The position numbers and the translations under genes are program-made. From Candidatus Tiamatella incendiivivens (lineage in GTDB: Archaea; Thermoproteota; Thermoprotei_A; Sulfolobales; Acidilobaceae): DNA of 40,091 bases. Shown here one piece after another: positions 13,352 to 23,537 of the stretch (position 1 is its first letter; each line of letters starts with the position of its first letter). The stretch is taken from contig WALW01000021.1 of the NCBI GenBank assembly GCA_015522635.1, positions 1 to 40,091 of the forward strand, read 5' to 3'. The notes under the pieces were generated by a model, which saw nothing but the letters and a program-made list of their open reading frames with translations, did no database searches and was not told where the DNA came from.

Positions 13352-14286
13352 ATGGTTTCACTGGATCCGGATACTATTCCCCAGCCTGTTCGAAGGATGC
13401 TATTACTGAGACTTTATGATAGCTTGACAGGTAAGGCCGTTATCGTTACTAGTGGTAGTATGAGGGAGTTTGGGGAGTATTTGGAGGCTAGGTTGTGTCC
13501 GGTGATCTGGCTAGGAAGACTGCTAATGACAGGATGAGGTATCTACAGCTCGCTTTGAGAGAGCTTAATTACACCTTAACCAAACGAGGTTTACGGAGGC
13601 TGATAAGGAGGTATCAGGCTAGGTGGCCCGGTGTGGCTGATCACTTGTACAAAGCTTTGAAGTTATTCGTCAAGGAGATAATACAGGACAAGGAGCTGGC
13701 GGACAGTGTTCCTAGGCCTAGAATAGAGTGGTCTTCCCCGAAGGCGCCCACATGGCATGATATCTGCCTTCTAGCCGAGAACCTGCCATATGCTAGTCCC
13801 CCGAGAATGCTGTTATTAACGGCTGCATCTACTGGTATACGTATACAGACTGTATATGATCTGAGGCTAGAGAATGTTAGAGATAGAACCATCTGGCTAT
13901 GGAGATCCCGGCATAGTAAGAGGGTATACTTTAGCTTTGTTACGAGGAAACTGGCTAGGGAGATGGAGGACTATCTTAGATATAGGAATGATTATCTCTC
14001 AGTTTTGGGTAGGAGGAGCAGTAAGATGTTTCCCTACAAGCCTAAGCGATTGCGTTTGGAACTCTATAGTGCAATGGACCGGGTGTTAGGGTATAGGTTT
14101 CAGTTGAAGCAGTTGCGTAAGAGGTTCGCTGAGCATATGTCTCATCATTCGAGTACTTTGGAGTTACAGGTTCTCATGGGCCACGCTTCCAGGGAGGTTG
14201 TGGAGAAACATTATTTGCTGAGGGACCAGGTCGAGGATTTGTTGAGGAAGTATGATGAAGCCATGGGTAATGTTGAGTGCCTTTAG
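13352..14286 (+). pseudogene. int: SSV-like tyrosine recombinase (integrase), frameshifted
   Basis: Two overlapping frames together make one integrase. The first (ATG 13352, ending at 13537) gives the start of the core-binding domain up to MREFGEYLEARL. The second, open from about 13495, continues SGDLARKTANDRMRYLQLAL and runs to the end. The catalytic half has Arg in STGIRIQTVYDL, Lys in RHSKRVYFS, Arg in QLRKRFAEHM, His in MGHAS and Tyr in EKHYLLRD, the expected R-K-R-H-Y order. A one-base shift near 13490 breaks the gene; translation could restart at the GTG near 13495, losing part of the core-binding domain. Probably belongs to the elements at tRNA-Val. Confidence 0.72.
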
Positions 14287-14671
14287 CATGCTTTACTTAT
14301 TCATTAACTGCGATAATAGGCTCAGAAACAATAATGCATATACTTTTTCAGACAGCATTCGGTTAAGTTGACAATTTCTGATGGCTTATAGATGTAATAA
14401 TTATCACCTTGGAGGATGGCAAGAGACTCGATATGGATTTAGAGAGTCTGTTAATAACCAGGTTTTCCCCAAAAACTATTACTTAATTATGCTATTTAGC
14501 TGGCATGTTATCCGCCGTATTTGTTATATTTGGATTATAACATGTGTATAATTATTCTATGCTATTCAATATCTAATTTAAAGATAGATAACCAAAATAT
14601 AGGTGTATATTGAAACCTAATACTTAAATATAACATTGTAATAATGGTTCAAACAATATCTAAAATATTTC
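14287..14671. other. AT-rich right edge of the island
   Basis: No complete gene. A startless open stretch at about 14386-14484 reads LIDVIIITLEDGKRLDMDLE and may be a gene tail. A TATA-like TTAAATATAAC at about 14623-14633 probably serves the next gene; no ribosome site precedes its ATG. Confidence 0.4.
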
Positions 14672-16975
14672 ATGGTGGATATAGTGTATAAAACATTCGA
14701 AAAAACAATAGCCATCCTTGCATTAGCAATACTACTCATCAGCATACTACCTGGCGTACCGTTAACCAAACTAAATACTGTAGCCCAGGGACCAACAGTC
14801 ATAACATCACTACCCTACGATATAACCACACCTGGAACCTACATACTAGAATCAGACCTCACAACCAGCACATACGGAATAAACGTAACAGTGGAAAACG
14901 TCACGATAATCGGCAATGGACACACGATAATAGGGTCTGGAAGCGATGACGGCATAAAAATAGATGGAATAGAGGGCAATGTTACAATCGAGAACATAAG
15001 AATCAAGGGATTTGAGAATGGCATTTACGTCAATGACGTAACAAGCTTAGGCGATAAATACGCCTATGCAGGCATTGTCATTAAAAAAGCTACGATTGAG
15101 GACACTGACTACGGTATAGAAATAGATAATGTATACTATTATGGCGGCGTAATCATTGATAATGTGAAAATTAACAATTCCGCTAGTGTTGGAATAGATA
15201 TATATGATGATTATGGCATAATTATATCGAACTCATATATAAACGGTTCAGGTACACTAGATGCTGGTGTAGGCATATATAATACCTATGGGGTCTACAT
15301 CAATAATGTCACTGTTTCCAACACTCATTACGCTGGTTTTGATCTATCCAGTGCTGGTGAAGTAGCAATAGTCAACTCGAGAGTCACTAATAGTAATGCA
15401 TACAGCGGTGTATCAATATACAGTTCTGGGGATGTCTTGGTATTAAACACAGAGTCAACAAACAACGACCAGCACGGATTCTTAGTAAAACGCTCAGATA
15501 CTGTTTACATTGTATCATGTAATGCATCATACAACGGATTATATGGAGTGTATATATATAGTGATTATAGTGGTCGCCATACCCAGGACGTGTACCTGAA
15601 AAACAGTTACATAGCAAACGATAGTAATGGCGGGGTCTACGTAGGATCTTATACAGGGAATGTAAATATAACGTACAATCAGATAGCTATGAATGATGGA
15701 TATGGAGTTGGCATCGATACCTCGTATACGAATATATATGTTAATCATAATGTTTTCTGGGAGAACAATAATTCACCTCAAGCATATGATACTAATAGTG
15801 TTGGTGAATGGAGCAACAATTACTGGAGTGACCTAAACGGAACAACATACGGTTTCAATGGAAACTCTGATAATTCACCGCTAACCGCTCCACTATACGA
15901 CGTGGATGTTACCAATGTAACTATACCATCATCCACGGTAACTGGAGTTGTTCCCGTAACTGCAACATTAAATAACCCATCATTCGCAGATTCCGGGAAC
16001 ATAAACGTCACGCTTTACTGGAGTGAACCACCGGTTTTCGAGAAGACAGCATTCACTTGGATACATGTCGATCCAAACAGTGCTACTACGGTTAGTTATG
16101 GAGATATTCTTACAGACTACGGAAACTATACACTTCTGGACGAGGATGACGGTTACTTCGTGTATAAATTACCGTGGCCTATCAAAGTTTTCGGCTACAA
16201 CTACACGTATATAAGTATAACAACCAACGGCTACATTGAACTACTATCTACCAACCAGTCATCCTTACAATACAGTTATAGCGTCCATGTATGGGGGTAT
16301 CATAGGACAAATCCATCGGAAGAAACATATGGTTCAGGTGTAACTACACTATTCGCGTACTCCGGTGATTTATATGAGTCATCGAACTCTTTTGCCAGCG
16401 TCTTCAATATGGGAGATAAAATAGTAATAGCATTTAATGGAACAACCTATGAGGACGAGGATGACGTCCATGCTCCTGTGCAATTCCAGATAATATTATA
16501 CCGCAATGGGGATATAGTTGTATCCCTAGGGAATATCACATATACTAAACTTGACGGTGATGGGTTCACTGGACTCTATTTCCAACCAATAGGCATGGAG
16601 ATAACCGCGGGATACATGTTGCCTCAATACACGTCTTATGTTATTGACACCCCACTACACAAGGTAGGATCAGCTAACGTGTCAGTCAACGCTGGAGAAG
16701 AGAAGAACGTTAGAATAATGTGGGATACTACTAATCTCCCACACTACAGTCCCTATGCATTATGGGTTACTGCAACAACTGGTTCAGGCGAATCCAACCC
16801 GGTTAACAACCAACTATTCTACCCCGTGGTTGTTAATGTACATCCTGCAGTGAATGTAGGAGGAGAACTTGTAAATCATTCACATAATACTCTAGGAAGT
16901 AGCGGCATTATCCTCATAACAGTATCAATAGCATCAATAGCAGCGGCATTAATCTTATGGAGAAAACAATTTTAA
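14672..16975 (+). CDS. Large secreted beta-helix (NosD-like) surface protein
   Basis: 767 aa. N-terminal signal/anchor helix (about 12-31), then from about 45 to 400 a right-handed parallel beta-helix of NosD/PbH1-type repeats, with recurrent phrases such as NVTIIGNGHTI and GIDIYDDYGIIISNSYINGS. Next come a short CARDB-like beta domain (PVTATLNNPSFADSGNINVTLYW), a lectin-like globular section and another CARDB-like piece. The end is VGGEL, a spacer, a membrane helix (about 743-762) and WRKQF. Many N-x-S/T sequons fit an extracellular glycoprotein. Codon use is rich in ATA and ACA compared with the metabolic genes. Likely a cell-envelope protein; any enzyme activity is unknown. Confidence 0.8.
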   Translation: MVDIVYKTFEKTIAILALAILLISILPGVPLTKLNTVAQGPTVITSLPYDITTPGTYILESDLTTSTYGINVTVENVTIIGNGHTIIGSGSDDGIKIDGIEGNVTIENIRIKGFENGIYVNDVTSLGDKYAYAGIVIKKATIEDTDYGIEIDNVYYYGGVIIDNVKINNSASVGIDIYDDYGIIISNSYINGSGTLDAGVGIYNTYGVYINNVTVSNTHYAGFDLSSAGEVAIVNSRVTNSNAYSGVSIYSSGDVLVLNTESTNNDQHGFLVKRSDTVYIVSCNASYNGLYGVYIYSDYSGRHTQDVYLKNSYIANDSNGGVYVGSYTGNVNITYNQIAMNDGYGVGIDTSYTNIYVNHNVFWENNNSPQAYDTNSVGEWSNNYWSDLNGTTYGFNGNSDNSPLTAPLYDVDVTNVTIPSSTVTGVVPVTATLNNPSFADSGNINVTLYWSEPPVFEKTAFTWIHVDPNSATTVSYGDILTDYGNYTLLDEDDGYFVYKLPWPIKVFGYNYTYISITTNGYIELLSTNQSSLQYSYSVHVWGYHRTNPSEETYGSGVTTLFAYSGDLYESSNSFASVFNMGDKIVIAFNGTTYEDEDDVHAPVQFQIILYRNGDIVVSLGNITYTKLDGDGFTGLYFQPIGMEITAGYMLPQYTSYVIDTPLHKVGSANVSVNAGEEKNVRIMWDTTNLPHYSPYALWVTATTGSGESNPVNNQLFYPVVVNVHPAVNVGGELVNHSHNTLGSSGIILITVSIASIAAALILWRKQF

Positions 16976-17225
16976 CCACCTTCTTTTTACGACAATCCGT
17001 TTCATAAATTACTTTCGGGTCAGGTGAGGTGAATAATTAATAATTGAAAACCTAATATACCTTCCGAGCTTAGTAACCCAGTATTAAACGCGGTTATTGC
17101 CCAGCTTAAAATAAAAGGAGGTGCTGGATCTCACGCTAGAGTTCTAGGTACTAGGTATTAGGCACTAGAGGAACAAGTCTTAAGCCTATGTTACGCCACG
17201 ACACTTATCGTTGTAATGGGAAAAA

Positions 17226-18899
17226 TTATTGGAAGAGGATATTACGGTATTTTTCCCTGACTATTCTCTTGTTTATTTTTCCGACACTAGTCTTTGGAAG
17301 CTCTTCAACTATAAGGATCTTATCCGGTAGCCACCACTTCGGTATTACTCCCTTTTCAATGAAGTTCTCTATCAGATGCTTCCTCACATCGTCGGGGCTG
17401 AGTTTATCCTTCCATTCCGGTTTCGGAACCACTAGTGCAACAGGCCTTTCCTGCCATTTAGGATGTTCAGCCGCTATTACAGTGACTTCACCTACTCCAG
17501 GATGAGTGCTTATAGCGTTCTCCAGGCGGAGACTACTTATCCATTCACCACCGCTCTTGATTAAGTCCTTTGCTCTGTCCTCGATGTGGATAGATCCATC
17601 GGAATACCATACTGCTATGTCCCCTGTGTGGAACCAACCGTCTTTCCAGGCTGAAGCCGTCTTTCCAGGCTCCTTGTAGTATTCTGGGGTTATCCATGGG
17701 GACCTGAGAATTACTTCTCCCATCGTTTTACCATCCTTAGGTACGGGATTGTGGTTCTCGTCTACAACCATTATTTTCATCAATGGTACTGGATATCCTG
17801 AGACTCTTTGCCTGATATCCAGTAATTCTCCTTCATTCTTGTCTTTGGCTAGCCAATAGGGAATCTCGCCTAATGCTACAGCGGGGGCTGTTTCAGTTAG
17901 GCCGTATCCTCCTACTATTCTTATGCCTCTTTTTAAAGCCAGTAATTCTAATCCCCTAGGCAGTGCTGCTCCTCCAGTTATGAAGGTTAAGCCTTCCAGG
18001 TTATACTTTTCGCTGTCAGGATGTGTTAGCAGCATATAGAGAATTGTCGGTACTCCACCGGTGAATGTTACCCCCTCCTTATCTACGAGTTCTAGCAACA
18101 CCTTTACGTCTAGCCTACTAGGGAAGACTTGCTTTATCCCTAGTAATGTACCGGAGTATGGTAGGCCCCAGCTGTATACATGGAACATAGGGACAATATA
18201 GAGGCCGACGTCTCTGCTTGACAGTAGTGTTCTTCCAAAGGTAGCTAAGTGGAGGGCCATAGACATGGCGTGAATAACGATCATTCTATGAGTGTGATAT
18301 GCTCCTTTCGGTAGCCCCGTGGTACCACCAGTATGACACATAGCTGCAGGTAAGTTCTCGACCAAGTCATCGGGCCACTGGTATCCTCCTCCACGCTCTT
18401 TTATCAAATCCTCATAATGGTGTACTGATTTCCCCGCTATTTTCGAGGGGACCTCGTCAGAGTCAACTACTATTATATGCTCTAGACTCTTCAAGTTCTC
18501 AGCTACTACACTGATCAGGGGGATAAAGTCCTTGTGTATAATAGCCACTTTATCCTCAGCGTTATTCATGACGTGAACCAGTTCCATAGGGGATAACCTT
18601 ATGTTGACTGTGTGTAGGACGGCTCCCATCATTGGTATAGCGAAATACGCCTCATAATGCCAGTGTGTACTCCAGTCTAGTGTGGCCACGGTTTCAAGCC
18701 TCTTTACACCTAAGGATTCTAGGGCACCAGCTAGGAGCCTTATCCTTTCAGCTGTCTCTGTATACTTGAATCTTAGGAGGCCTTCGGATGTCCGAGATAC
18801 TATTTCACTGTTGGGGAAAACGTCTATCCCCCTATCATAGATTGTTTTTACTAGGAGATTGTATCCGGGTCTCCACGGAGGGTTTTCACTTAGAACCAT
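17226..18899 (-). CDS. AMP-forming acyl-CoA synthetase (fatty-acid-CoA ligase type)
   Basis: 557 aa, ANL superfamily enzyme that activates a carboxylic acid to acyl-AMP and then acyl-CoA. Seen: phosphate loop HTGGTTGLPKGAYHTH (about 191-206), the GGYGLTETAP motif (about 332-341), the adenosine/hinge region WFHTGDIAVWYSDGSIHIEDRAKDLIKSGGEWIS (about 432-465), and the C-terminal catalytic Lys in KTSVGKINKR. Resembles medium/long-chain ligases of the FadD/AlkK type; the substrate cannot be read from the sequence. Stands alone, downstream of its own promoter region at 18900-19087. Confidence 0.9.
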   Translation of the reverse strand: MVLSENPPWRPGYNLLVKTIYDRGIDVFPNSEIVSRTSEGLLRFKYTETAERIRLLAGALESLGVKRLETVATLDWSTHWHYEAYFAIPMMGAVLHTVNIRLSPMELVHVMNNAEDKVAIIHKDFIPLISVVAENLKSLEHIIVVDSDEVPSKIAGKSVHHYEDLIKERGGGYQWPDDLVENLPAAMCHTGGTTGLPKGAYHTHRMIVIHAMSMALHLATFGRTLLSSRDVGLYIVPMFHVYSWGLPYSGTLLGIKQVFPSRLDVKVLLELVDKEGVTFTGGVPTILYMLLTHPDSEKYNLEGLTFITGGAALPRGLELLALKRGIRIVGGYGLTETAPAVALGEIPYWLAKDKNEGELLDIRQRVSGYPVPLMKIMVVDENHNPVPKDGKTMGEVILRSPWITPEYYKEPGKTASAWKDGWFHTGDIAVWYSDGSIHIEDRAKDLIKSGGEWISSLRLENAISTHPGVGEVTVIAAEHPKWQERPVALVVPKPEWKDKLSPDDVRKHLIENFIEKGVIPKWWLPDKILIVEELPKTSVGKINKRIVREKYRNILFQ

Positions 18900-19087
18900 T
18901 ACTTAGACACCTCGTATAGCGTTGGGGGTCATAGAATTCTATTCAATCCTTTAAACAGGTCTTCACTGTGCTTAGAATCGACCCCCGAAGTACTTTTTTA
19001 TTTTATTATCTTAAAATATATATTTGAAACATATATGATGTAATGGTGGGATAATTAGGATCTTATTTTTAATAAAAAACAATAGTC

Positions 19088-20575
19088 TTATACATATGAT
19101 TTTTTAGTAATTAGTATTAAAGATAACACAGATAATGCTAGTAAGCTACTTACAGTTAAATCCAACTGATAGTGATTCCTTTCCAATGGAATCAGCTTTC
19201 CACCAACGATATTTTGTGCCGGTGGCTTAGGGCATATATATTTGAAGGGCATACTAACATGTTTAACCTGCGCTGGATAATCACTTATACTTGCCGTTAT
19301 ATTGTTTGTAGAAATCGACACTGTGTCCACTGTTATATTGACACTCCTGTAGTTGATCATATTCTCGTTCAGTGTCTCCGTGAGATTGCATCCCCAGAGT
19401 TCCCCATTTGGCGATAATTTCATAATAAGTAAATCATCGTTGCCAGTGAAACTATTCGTACCACCCAGACCCGTAATCGAGTCATTCGACGCTAATAGAC
19501 GATAGAACCAGTCGTCTCCGTTTCCTCCATATACCCTGAACCATGAAAGACCACCGTTTCCATTTATTTCAGCTATGAACGCGTTATTCCCATGCATACT
19601 ACCTATTTGGGTGTAACCGGTTAGAAGGATGCTTTGATTCTCAATGACAGCATCCATAGGAACTTCGCAGGGCGAGGTACCGAACACGTATCCCCACAGA
19701 GGTACTCCCTGCGGGCTTATTTTCACTATGAAACCGTCTCTATTTCCACTGGTAACATTGTATCCTAATAAGACTATGTCGTGGCTATCGACTTCTACTC
19801 CCATCGTTACATAAGATCCTGAGCCAGATATTATCATTTCCTTATTCCATATCAGGTTACCATTAGTAGAATTTATAGCTAGAATAACACTTTTACCGGC
19901 TATCCATTCATTAGCCGCCACGTATAGTACTCCAGTATTATAATCTAGTGCACTGCCATACAGGTATAGATAGTCGCTACTACTATACGATTTGCTCCAA
20001 ATCACACTACCATATACATTCATCTTGAGTGCAATAACGGAGAAGCTACTATCATATCCGACAAGTATGTAAGAGTCATTTGAGGAGGGTATAACTCTGA
20101 AAATCCACCCGTTAGCTCCTCCGAAGTTCATTATTTTCGCCGAGATTAGAGAGCCGTTCCCATCTATAGTGAATACTATTGGCTGCCCAGAATAACTACT
20201 CGTCTGGTTCCATCCAGCCATAACATAGTAGTTTCCTACCCTAGCTATATCGTACGTTTTTTCGTTTCCATTACTGGTTCCTATGGTTTCTTCCCATTCT
20301 ATTAGGGGCAACGGGGTATTGTCCCTAACTTTTACGACTAGTGCTGAAACGCCGCCATAGCTATCAGTGTAGCCTGCGGAAATGAATCCATCATCTGTCC
20401 TGGCGACACCCCAGGCATAGTCGTTCCCAGACTCGCCGATGTCAACTGCATATGTAAGCATGGCATCTCCGGAATCAGCCTCGGCCAGTATCAGAGGAGT
20501 TAAAAGCATGGCTAATAAGAATGTAACAATTAACAAACCTAATATATTCTTATAGTATATAGTGCTTATCTCCAT
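19088..20575 (-). CDS. Secreted propeller-type surface protein with C-terminal anchor
   Basis: 495 aa. Signal peptide (about 11-31), then repeats of about 50 residues with phrases like GYTDSYGGVSALVVKV, GNYYVMAGWNQ and DIVLLGYNVTSGNRDGFIVKI, typical of beta-propeller SBBP/PQQ-like repeats. The C-terminus has NIVGGKLIPLERN, a membrane helix and KKSYV. Many sequons. Same architecture as the gene at 26568-28178, so the two are distant paralogues. Likely bound on the outer face of the membrane or in the S-layer; binding partner unknown. Confidence 0.75.
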   Translation of the reverse strand: MEISTIYYKNILGLLIVTFLLAMLLTPLILAEADSGDAMLTYAVDIGESGNDYAWGVARTDDGFISAGYTDSYGGVSALVVKVRDNTPLPLIEWEETIGTSNGNEKTYDIARVGNYYVMAGWNQTSSYSGQPIVFTIDGNGSLISAKIMNFGGANGWIFRVIPSSNDSYILVGYDSSFSVIALKMNVYGSVIWSKSYSSSDYLYLYGSALDYNTGVLYVAANEWIAGKSVILAINSTNGNLIWNKEMIISGSGSYVTMGVEVDSHDIVLLGYNVTSGNRDGFIVKISPQGVPLWGYVFGTSPCEVPMDAVIENQSILLTGYTQIGSMHGNNAFIAEINGNGGLSWFRVYGGNGDDWFYRLLASNDSITGLGGTNSFTGNDDLLIMKLSPNGELWGCNLTETLNENMINYRSVNITVDTVSISTNNITASISDYPAQVKHVSMPFKYICPKPPAQNIVGGKLIPLERNHYQLDLTVSSLLALSVLSLILITKKSYV

Positions 20576-20652
20576 GGATATACCAGCTCTATCTATCTAA
20601 CTCTAATCGTTTTATGATAATTATAAGGATTAAATTTCTATGCAAAATCCTC

Positions 20653-20841
20653 CTATCCAACTGTACTAGCTACCTCAGAGTAATCCATGTTTTCCTCCAT
20701 GTATGTCCCCGCCTTCTTTGCGGATCTGGCGAATGCTATTATTAGCGCTATAAAGATTACAGTCATTATAAGGAACGCTATTATAGTGAATGTTTTGCAG
20801 AGAAGCGGGTTAACACAACACGTAGCCAAATTCCTCTCCAA
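20653..20841 (-). CDS. Small single-pass membrane protein
   Basis: Up to 62 aa from TTG. Short Cys-containing head, one membrane helix (TFTIIAFLIMTVIFIALIIAF), then basic RSAKKAG and an acidic tail. Family not recognised. Hydrophobic helix plus positive-inside pattern and sensible codon use favour a real gene, but the start is unsure. Lies between the surface protein and the crotonase. Confidence 0.4.
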   Translation of the reverse strand: MERNLATCCVNPLLCKTFTIIAFLIMTVIFIALIIAFARSAKKAGTYMEENMDYSEVASTVG

Positions 20842-20907
20842 TTCTCATGGATTGCTAGTTAACATTTTATATTATTCTGAACCAGTATCCTCACATGGTG
20901 TACCCTT

Positions 20908-21672
20908 ATGCCTATTGTAGTTGAAAGAGATGGCCTCATCTCCTGGATAATAATAGACCGGGTTGATTCTGGTAATAGTCTAGACGAGCCGCACCTTAGG
21001 GAGCTTGCTGATAAGATAAAGTTAGAGTGTGAGGAGCCTTCGACTAGAGTCATAGTGCTAACAGGTAAAGGCGACCGCTTCTTCACTACCGGAGTCGACC
21101 TGGTATCTACCAGTCGTGTTAGAGGATTAGATGATGCTTGGAAACTCATGTATGAAGGATTAGGCGGCGTATGCCTCTCAATAACTGCCTGCAAGAAACC
21201 CGTTATAGCAGCTATAAACGGCCACGCTATTGGTGCTGGTATGGAATTGTTGAACGCTGTGGATTTAGCTGTTACTGTTAGGAGGGCAAAGTTTAGCAGT
21301 CCTGCAGCTAGATGGGGAATGGTGCCCCCCGGAACCCCTACACTAGGCCCATTCCTATTAGGCGCTAAGCATGCAGCAATGATAGCCTTGACTGGCAGAA
21401 CATTCACGGCAGAGGAAGTTAAGCAAATGGGATTCATCAATATAATTGTCGATAACTTGGATGAGTTAAAGCAGGAGGTAAGAAAGCTAGCTGAGGACAT
21501 AGCTATGGGAGAGCCTTTCGCTATTACTGAGACAAGAAGGCTCCTAGCATCTGCTAGGCTGCACTTCTGGGTTGACCGCGGGTTAAGGGCTTTAGCTGAG
21601 TCGACTGCAAGGCCTGTAGTGGCTGAGAGAGCTAGCGAGTTCCTAGAGGGAAAGCGTGTAGTGGAGAAATAA
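20908..21672 (+). CDS. Enoyl-CoA hydratase/isomerase family (crotonase) protein
   Basis: 254 aa crotonase. Seen: oxyanion-hole segments FFTTGVDL (about 57-64) and INGHAIGAGMELL (about 103-115), with the first catalytic Glu in GAGMEL. At the place of the second Glu (FxxPEx in hydratases) it reads FSSPAARWGMVPPG, Ala instead of Glu. It may therefore be an isomerase, hydrolase or another crotonase activity, not a plain hydratase. Monocistronic, with the next gene preceded by its own TATA box. Fits the neighbouring acyl-CoA ligases. Confidence 0.85.
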   Translation: MPIVVERDGLISWIIIDRVDSGNSLDEPHLRELADKIKLECEEPSTRVIVLTGKGDRFFTTGVDLVSTSRVRGLDDAWKLMYEGLGGVCLSITACKKPVIAAINGHAIGAGMELLNAVDLAVTVRRAKFSSPAARWGMVPPGTPTLGPFLLGAKHAAMIALTGRTFTAEEVKQMGFINIIVDNLDELKQEVRKLAEDIAMGEPFAITETRRLLASARLHFWVDRGLRALAESTARPVVAERASEFLEGKRVVEK

Positions 21673-21710
21673 CTGTCTCACATATTTCTCTATTCCTATA
21701 TTCACCCGAC

Positions 21711-21720
21711 CTTATATAAA
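21711..21720 (+). promoter_or_regulatory. TATA box for the propeller gene at 21753
   Basis: CTTATATAAA, about 38 bases before the TTG start, puts the transcription start near 21740 with a short leader. Confidence 0.5.
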
Positions 21721-21752
21721 CTTATCTGTTTCAAATATGCTAGCGGGCCTCT

Positions 21753-22712
21753 TTGAGATCTATCACAAATATAAATAGAAACCGTGATAATTTCATCGCG
21801 GCGTGGAGTCCCGATAATACTCGTCTCCTAGTGGCAAACATTTCCTCGGAGGAGGACAGGTTAGCCGGATTCCTTCATAGGAGGAGGAAAACCTTACGGG
21901 TAGTATTATACGGGAAAAACGGTGGAACTCTCTGGGAGAAGATGATGTATTCTAATTGCGACCCTTGTAAACTAGTAATCGGGTGGAAGGATGATTCAAA
22001 TGCAATAGTTGTTGCTGACAATGAGAAAGTAAGGATACTAGGGAAAGATGGTGTATTGATAGGTGAAGCTAGTATAAGGAAACACCTGCTCTATGGTGAA
22101 AAACCTGTAAGGGTATACGCTGGTGATGAGAGGGTCTCTATCGATACTAATATTGGTTCAACGATAATAATAGTCCGAGGGAAAACGACGTCTGTCCGTA
22201 GGAGGAGGCTTGTCGCTAAGATAGTTTACAACCTGCTATCCCTGGTAGGCGGTGATTCTGAGAGGATTAATTACTCTATAAGCCCAAACCATAAGCTAGT
22301 CGCATTTTCCATAGAATCATACCTCCAAGTCTCAAGTATGAGCACCTCAAAACTGTGGGGTAGGGATCTCGGAGGATATATTAACCAGCTGGAATGGCAT
22401 CCGAGTTCAACTTCCATCTTGTCAACAGTAGCTAACCCCGAGTACACATACGGGGTACTTACAAGTCTGAGTGGAGGGGAGCTGTGGAGGACACTGCCTT
22501 TTAAAGGAGTATTCCTAGACGCGTCATGGAGCCCTGGAGGAGAGGAAGCCGCATTACTATTGTACAATGATAACAGTTGCAGCATAGTACGCTATACTTA
22601 TGAGGGAGAACCCGTAGATACTGTGGATATCGACTACTGCCCTACAGTTACCTGGACTCCGATGGGAGACTTATCCCTTGTCAACGAGGACGGCTTCAGC
22701 CTCGTATCTTAA
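21753..22712 (+). CDS. Cytoplasmic WD40-like beta-propeller protein
   Basis: 319 aa, no signal peptide or membrane helix. Repeats with alternating strands such as AAWSPDNTRLLVANIS, LEWHPSSTSILSTVA and DASWSPGGEEAALLLYN are typical of WD40/TolB-like blades. The TTG start is the only candidate near the promoter. Family function unknown; may be a scaffold. Ends six bases before the convergent KaiC-like gene. A very basic loop (TTSVRRRRLVAK) lies in the middle. Confidence 0.7.
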   Translation: MRSITNINRNRDNFIAAWSPDNTRLLVANISSEEDRLAGFLHRRRKTLRVVLYGKNGGTLWEKMMYSNCDPCKLVIGWKDDSNAIVVADNEKVRILGKDGVLIGEASIRKHLLYGEKPVRVYAGDERVSIDTNIGSTIIIVRGKTTSVRRRRLVAKIVYNLLSLVGGDSERINYSISPNHKLVAFSIESYLQVSSMSTSKLWGRDLGGYINQLEWHPSSTSILSTVANPEYTYGVLTSLSGGELWRTLPFKGVFLDASWSPGGEEAALLLYNDNSCSIVRYTYEGEPVDTVDIDYCPTVTWTPMGDLSLVNEDGFSLVS

Positions 22713-22718
22713 AGATAC

Positions 22719-23483
22719 TTACTTCTCCTCTCCTCTGTAATAGAGCTCCCCGCGGGTAAGCCCAGCAGGTTTGACGAGTACGAGGCCCCTCTTATCCCTT
22801 ACATCTATAATCCATACTCTGAGATCATGAGGTGTTTGCCTCATCTTCTCTACCAACAGCATTCTATCCAGCCTCGAGTTATGTATATGCCTGCTGAACC
22901 TGATTATCCCGTCAGCGACATGCTCTATGCCGAACCCGAAGCCTTTCTCAGTGGTTATAGCGTACTGGCTTGTTGCGAGTATCGTGAAACCCCACTTGTA
23001 CAGGGTCCTCTTGACTTGGTAGCTGTACTTCCTCGCCATTGCCGGTTTATCGAGCCAGAAGGCGCTCATACTATCAATAACCAGGCGGGCATGACCGTAT
23101 CCAAGGTACTTTTTAGCCTCTATAATCTTGTCTATTAGAGCCTCTACCGTAAGGTCTTGGAGACTCCATAGGTCCTCGGCTCCCTTCATTAAAGCATCTA
23201 TAATAACCATTTTACCCTCCTTAATAGCTGTAGAGAAGTCGAATCCGAACATCCCTGCTTGCCTTATAATGCTCTCTCTGCTCTCCTCCGTGGTGACATA
23301 GATTACTTTCCCCTCTTCGAGTACTCCTTGGTTTGCAAAGTGTATGGAGAATATTGTTTTCCCGGTACCAGGCTCACCTACTGCTGCAACCATGAATCCT
23401 TCAGGTATTCCCCCAGCTATGAGTTTATCCAGGCTGGGCACACCTGTTGAGACTCTCTTTATACTAGTCAACCTAGTTGACAC
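22719..23483 (-). CDS. KaiC-like RecA-superfamily ATPase, single domain
   Basis: 254 aa. Seen: N-terminal RVSTGVPSLDKLIAGGIPEGFMVAAVGEPGTGKT with Walker A (about 36-43), catalytic Glu pair in YVTTEESRESI (about 67-72), Walker B ARLVIDSMSAFW, and the RecA-core ATSQYAIT segment. One KaiC domain, as is common in archaea, where such proteins act as ATP-driven regulators. It keeps the key residues. Followed convergently by the WD40-like gene; a hypothetical gene lies upstream on the same strand. Confidence 0.88.
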   Translation of the reverse strand: MSTRLTSIKRVSTGVPSLDKLIAGGIPEGFMVAAVGEPGTGKTIFSIHFANQGVLEEGKVIYVTTEESRESIIRQAGMFGFDFSTAIKEGKMVIIDALMKGAEDLWSLQDLTVEALIDKIIEAKKYLGYGHARLVIDSMSAFWLDKPAMARKYSYQVKRTLYKWGFTILATSQYAITTEKGFGFGIEHVADGIIRFSRHIHNSRLDRMLLVEKMRQTPHDLRVWIIDVRDKRGLVLVKPAGLTRGELYYRGEEK

Positions 23484-23537
23484 CGGGATAATATATTTGG
23501 ATTCGGAGGCAAAAAAACGATGGTTAGACGTGTATTA

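Noticed and set aside
20859-21500. 213-codon minus-strand open frame opposite the crotonase
   Set aside because: Antisense shadow: the plus strand carries clear crotonase motifs, and the minus product is Ser/Pro-rich without a family.
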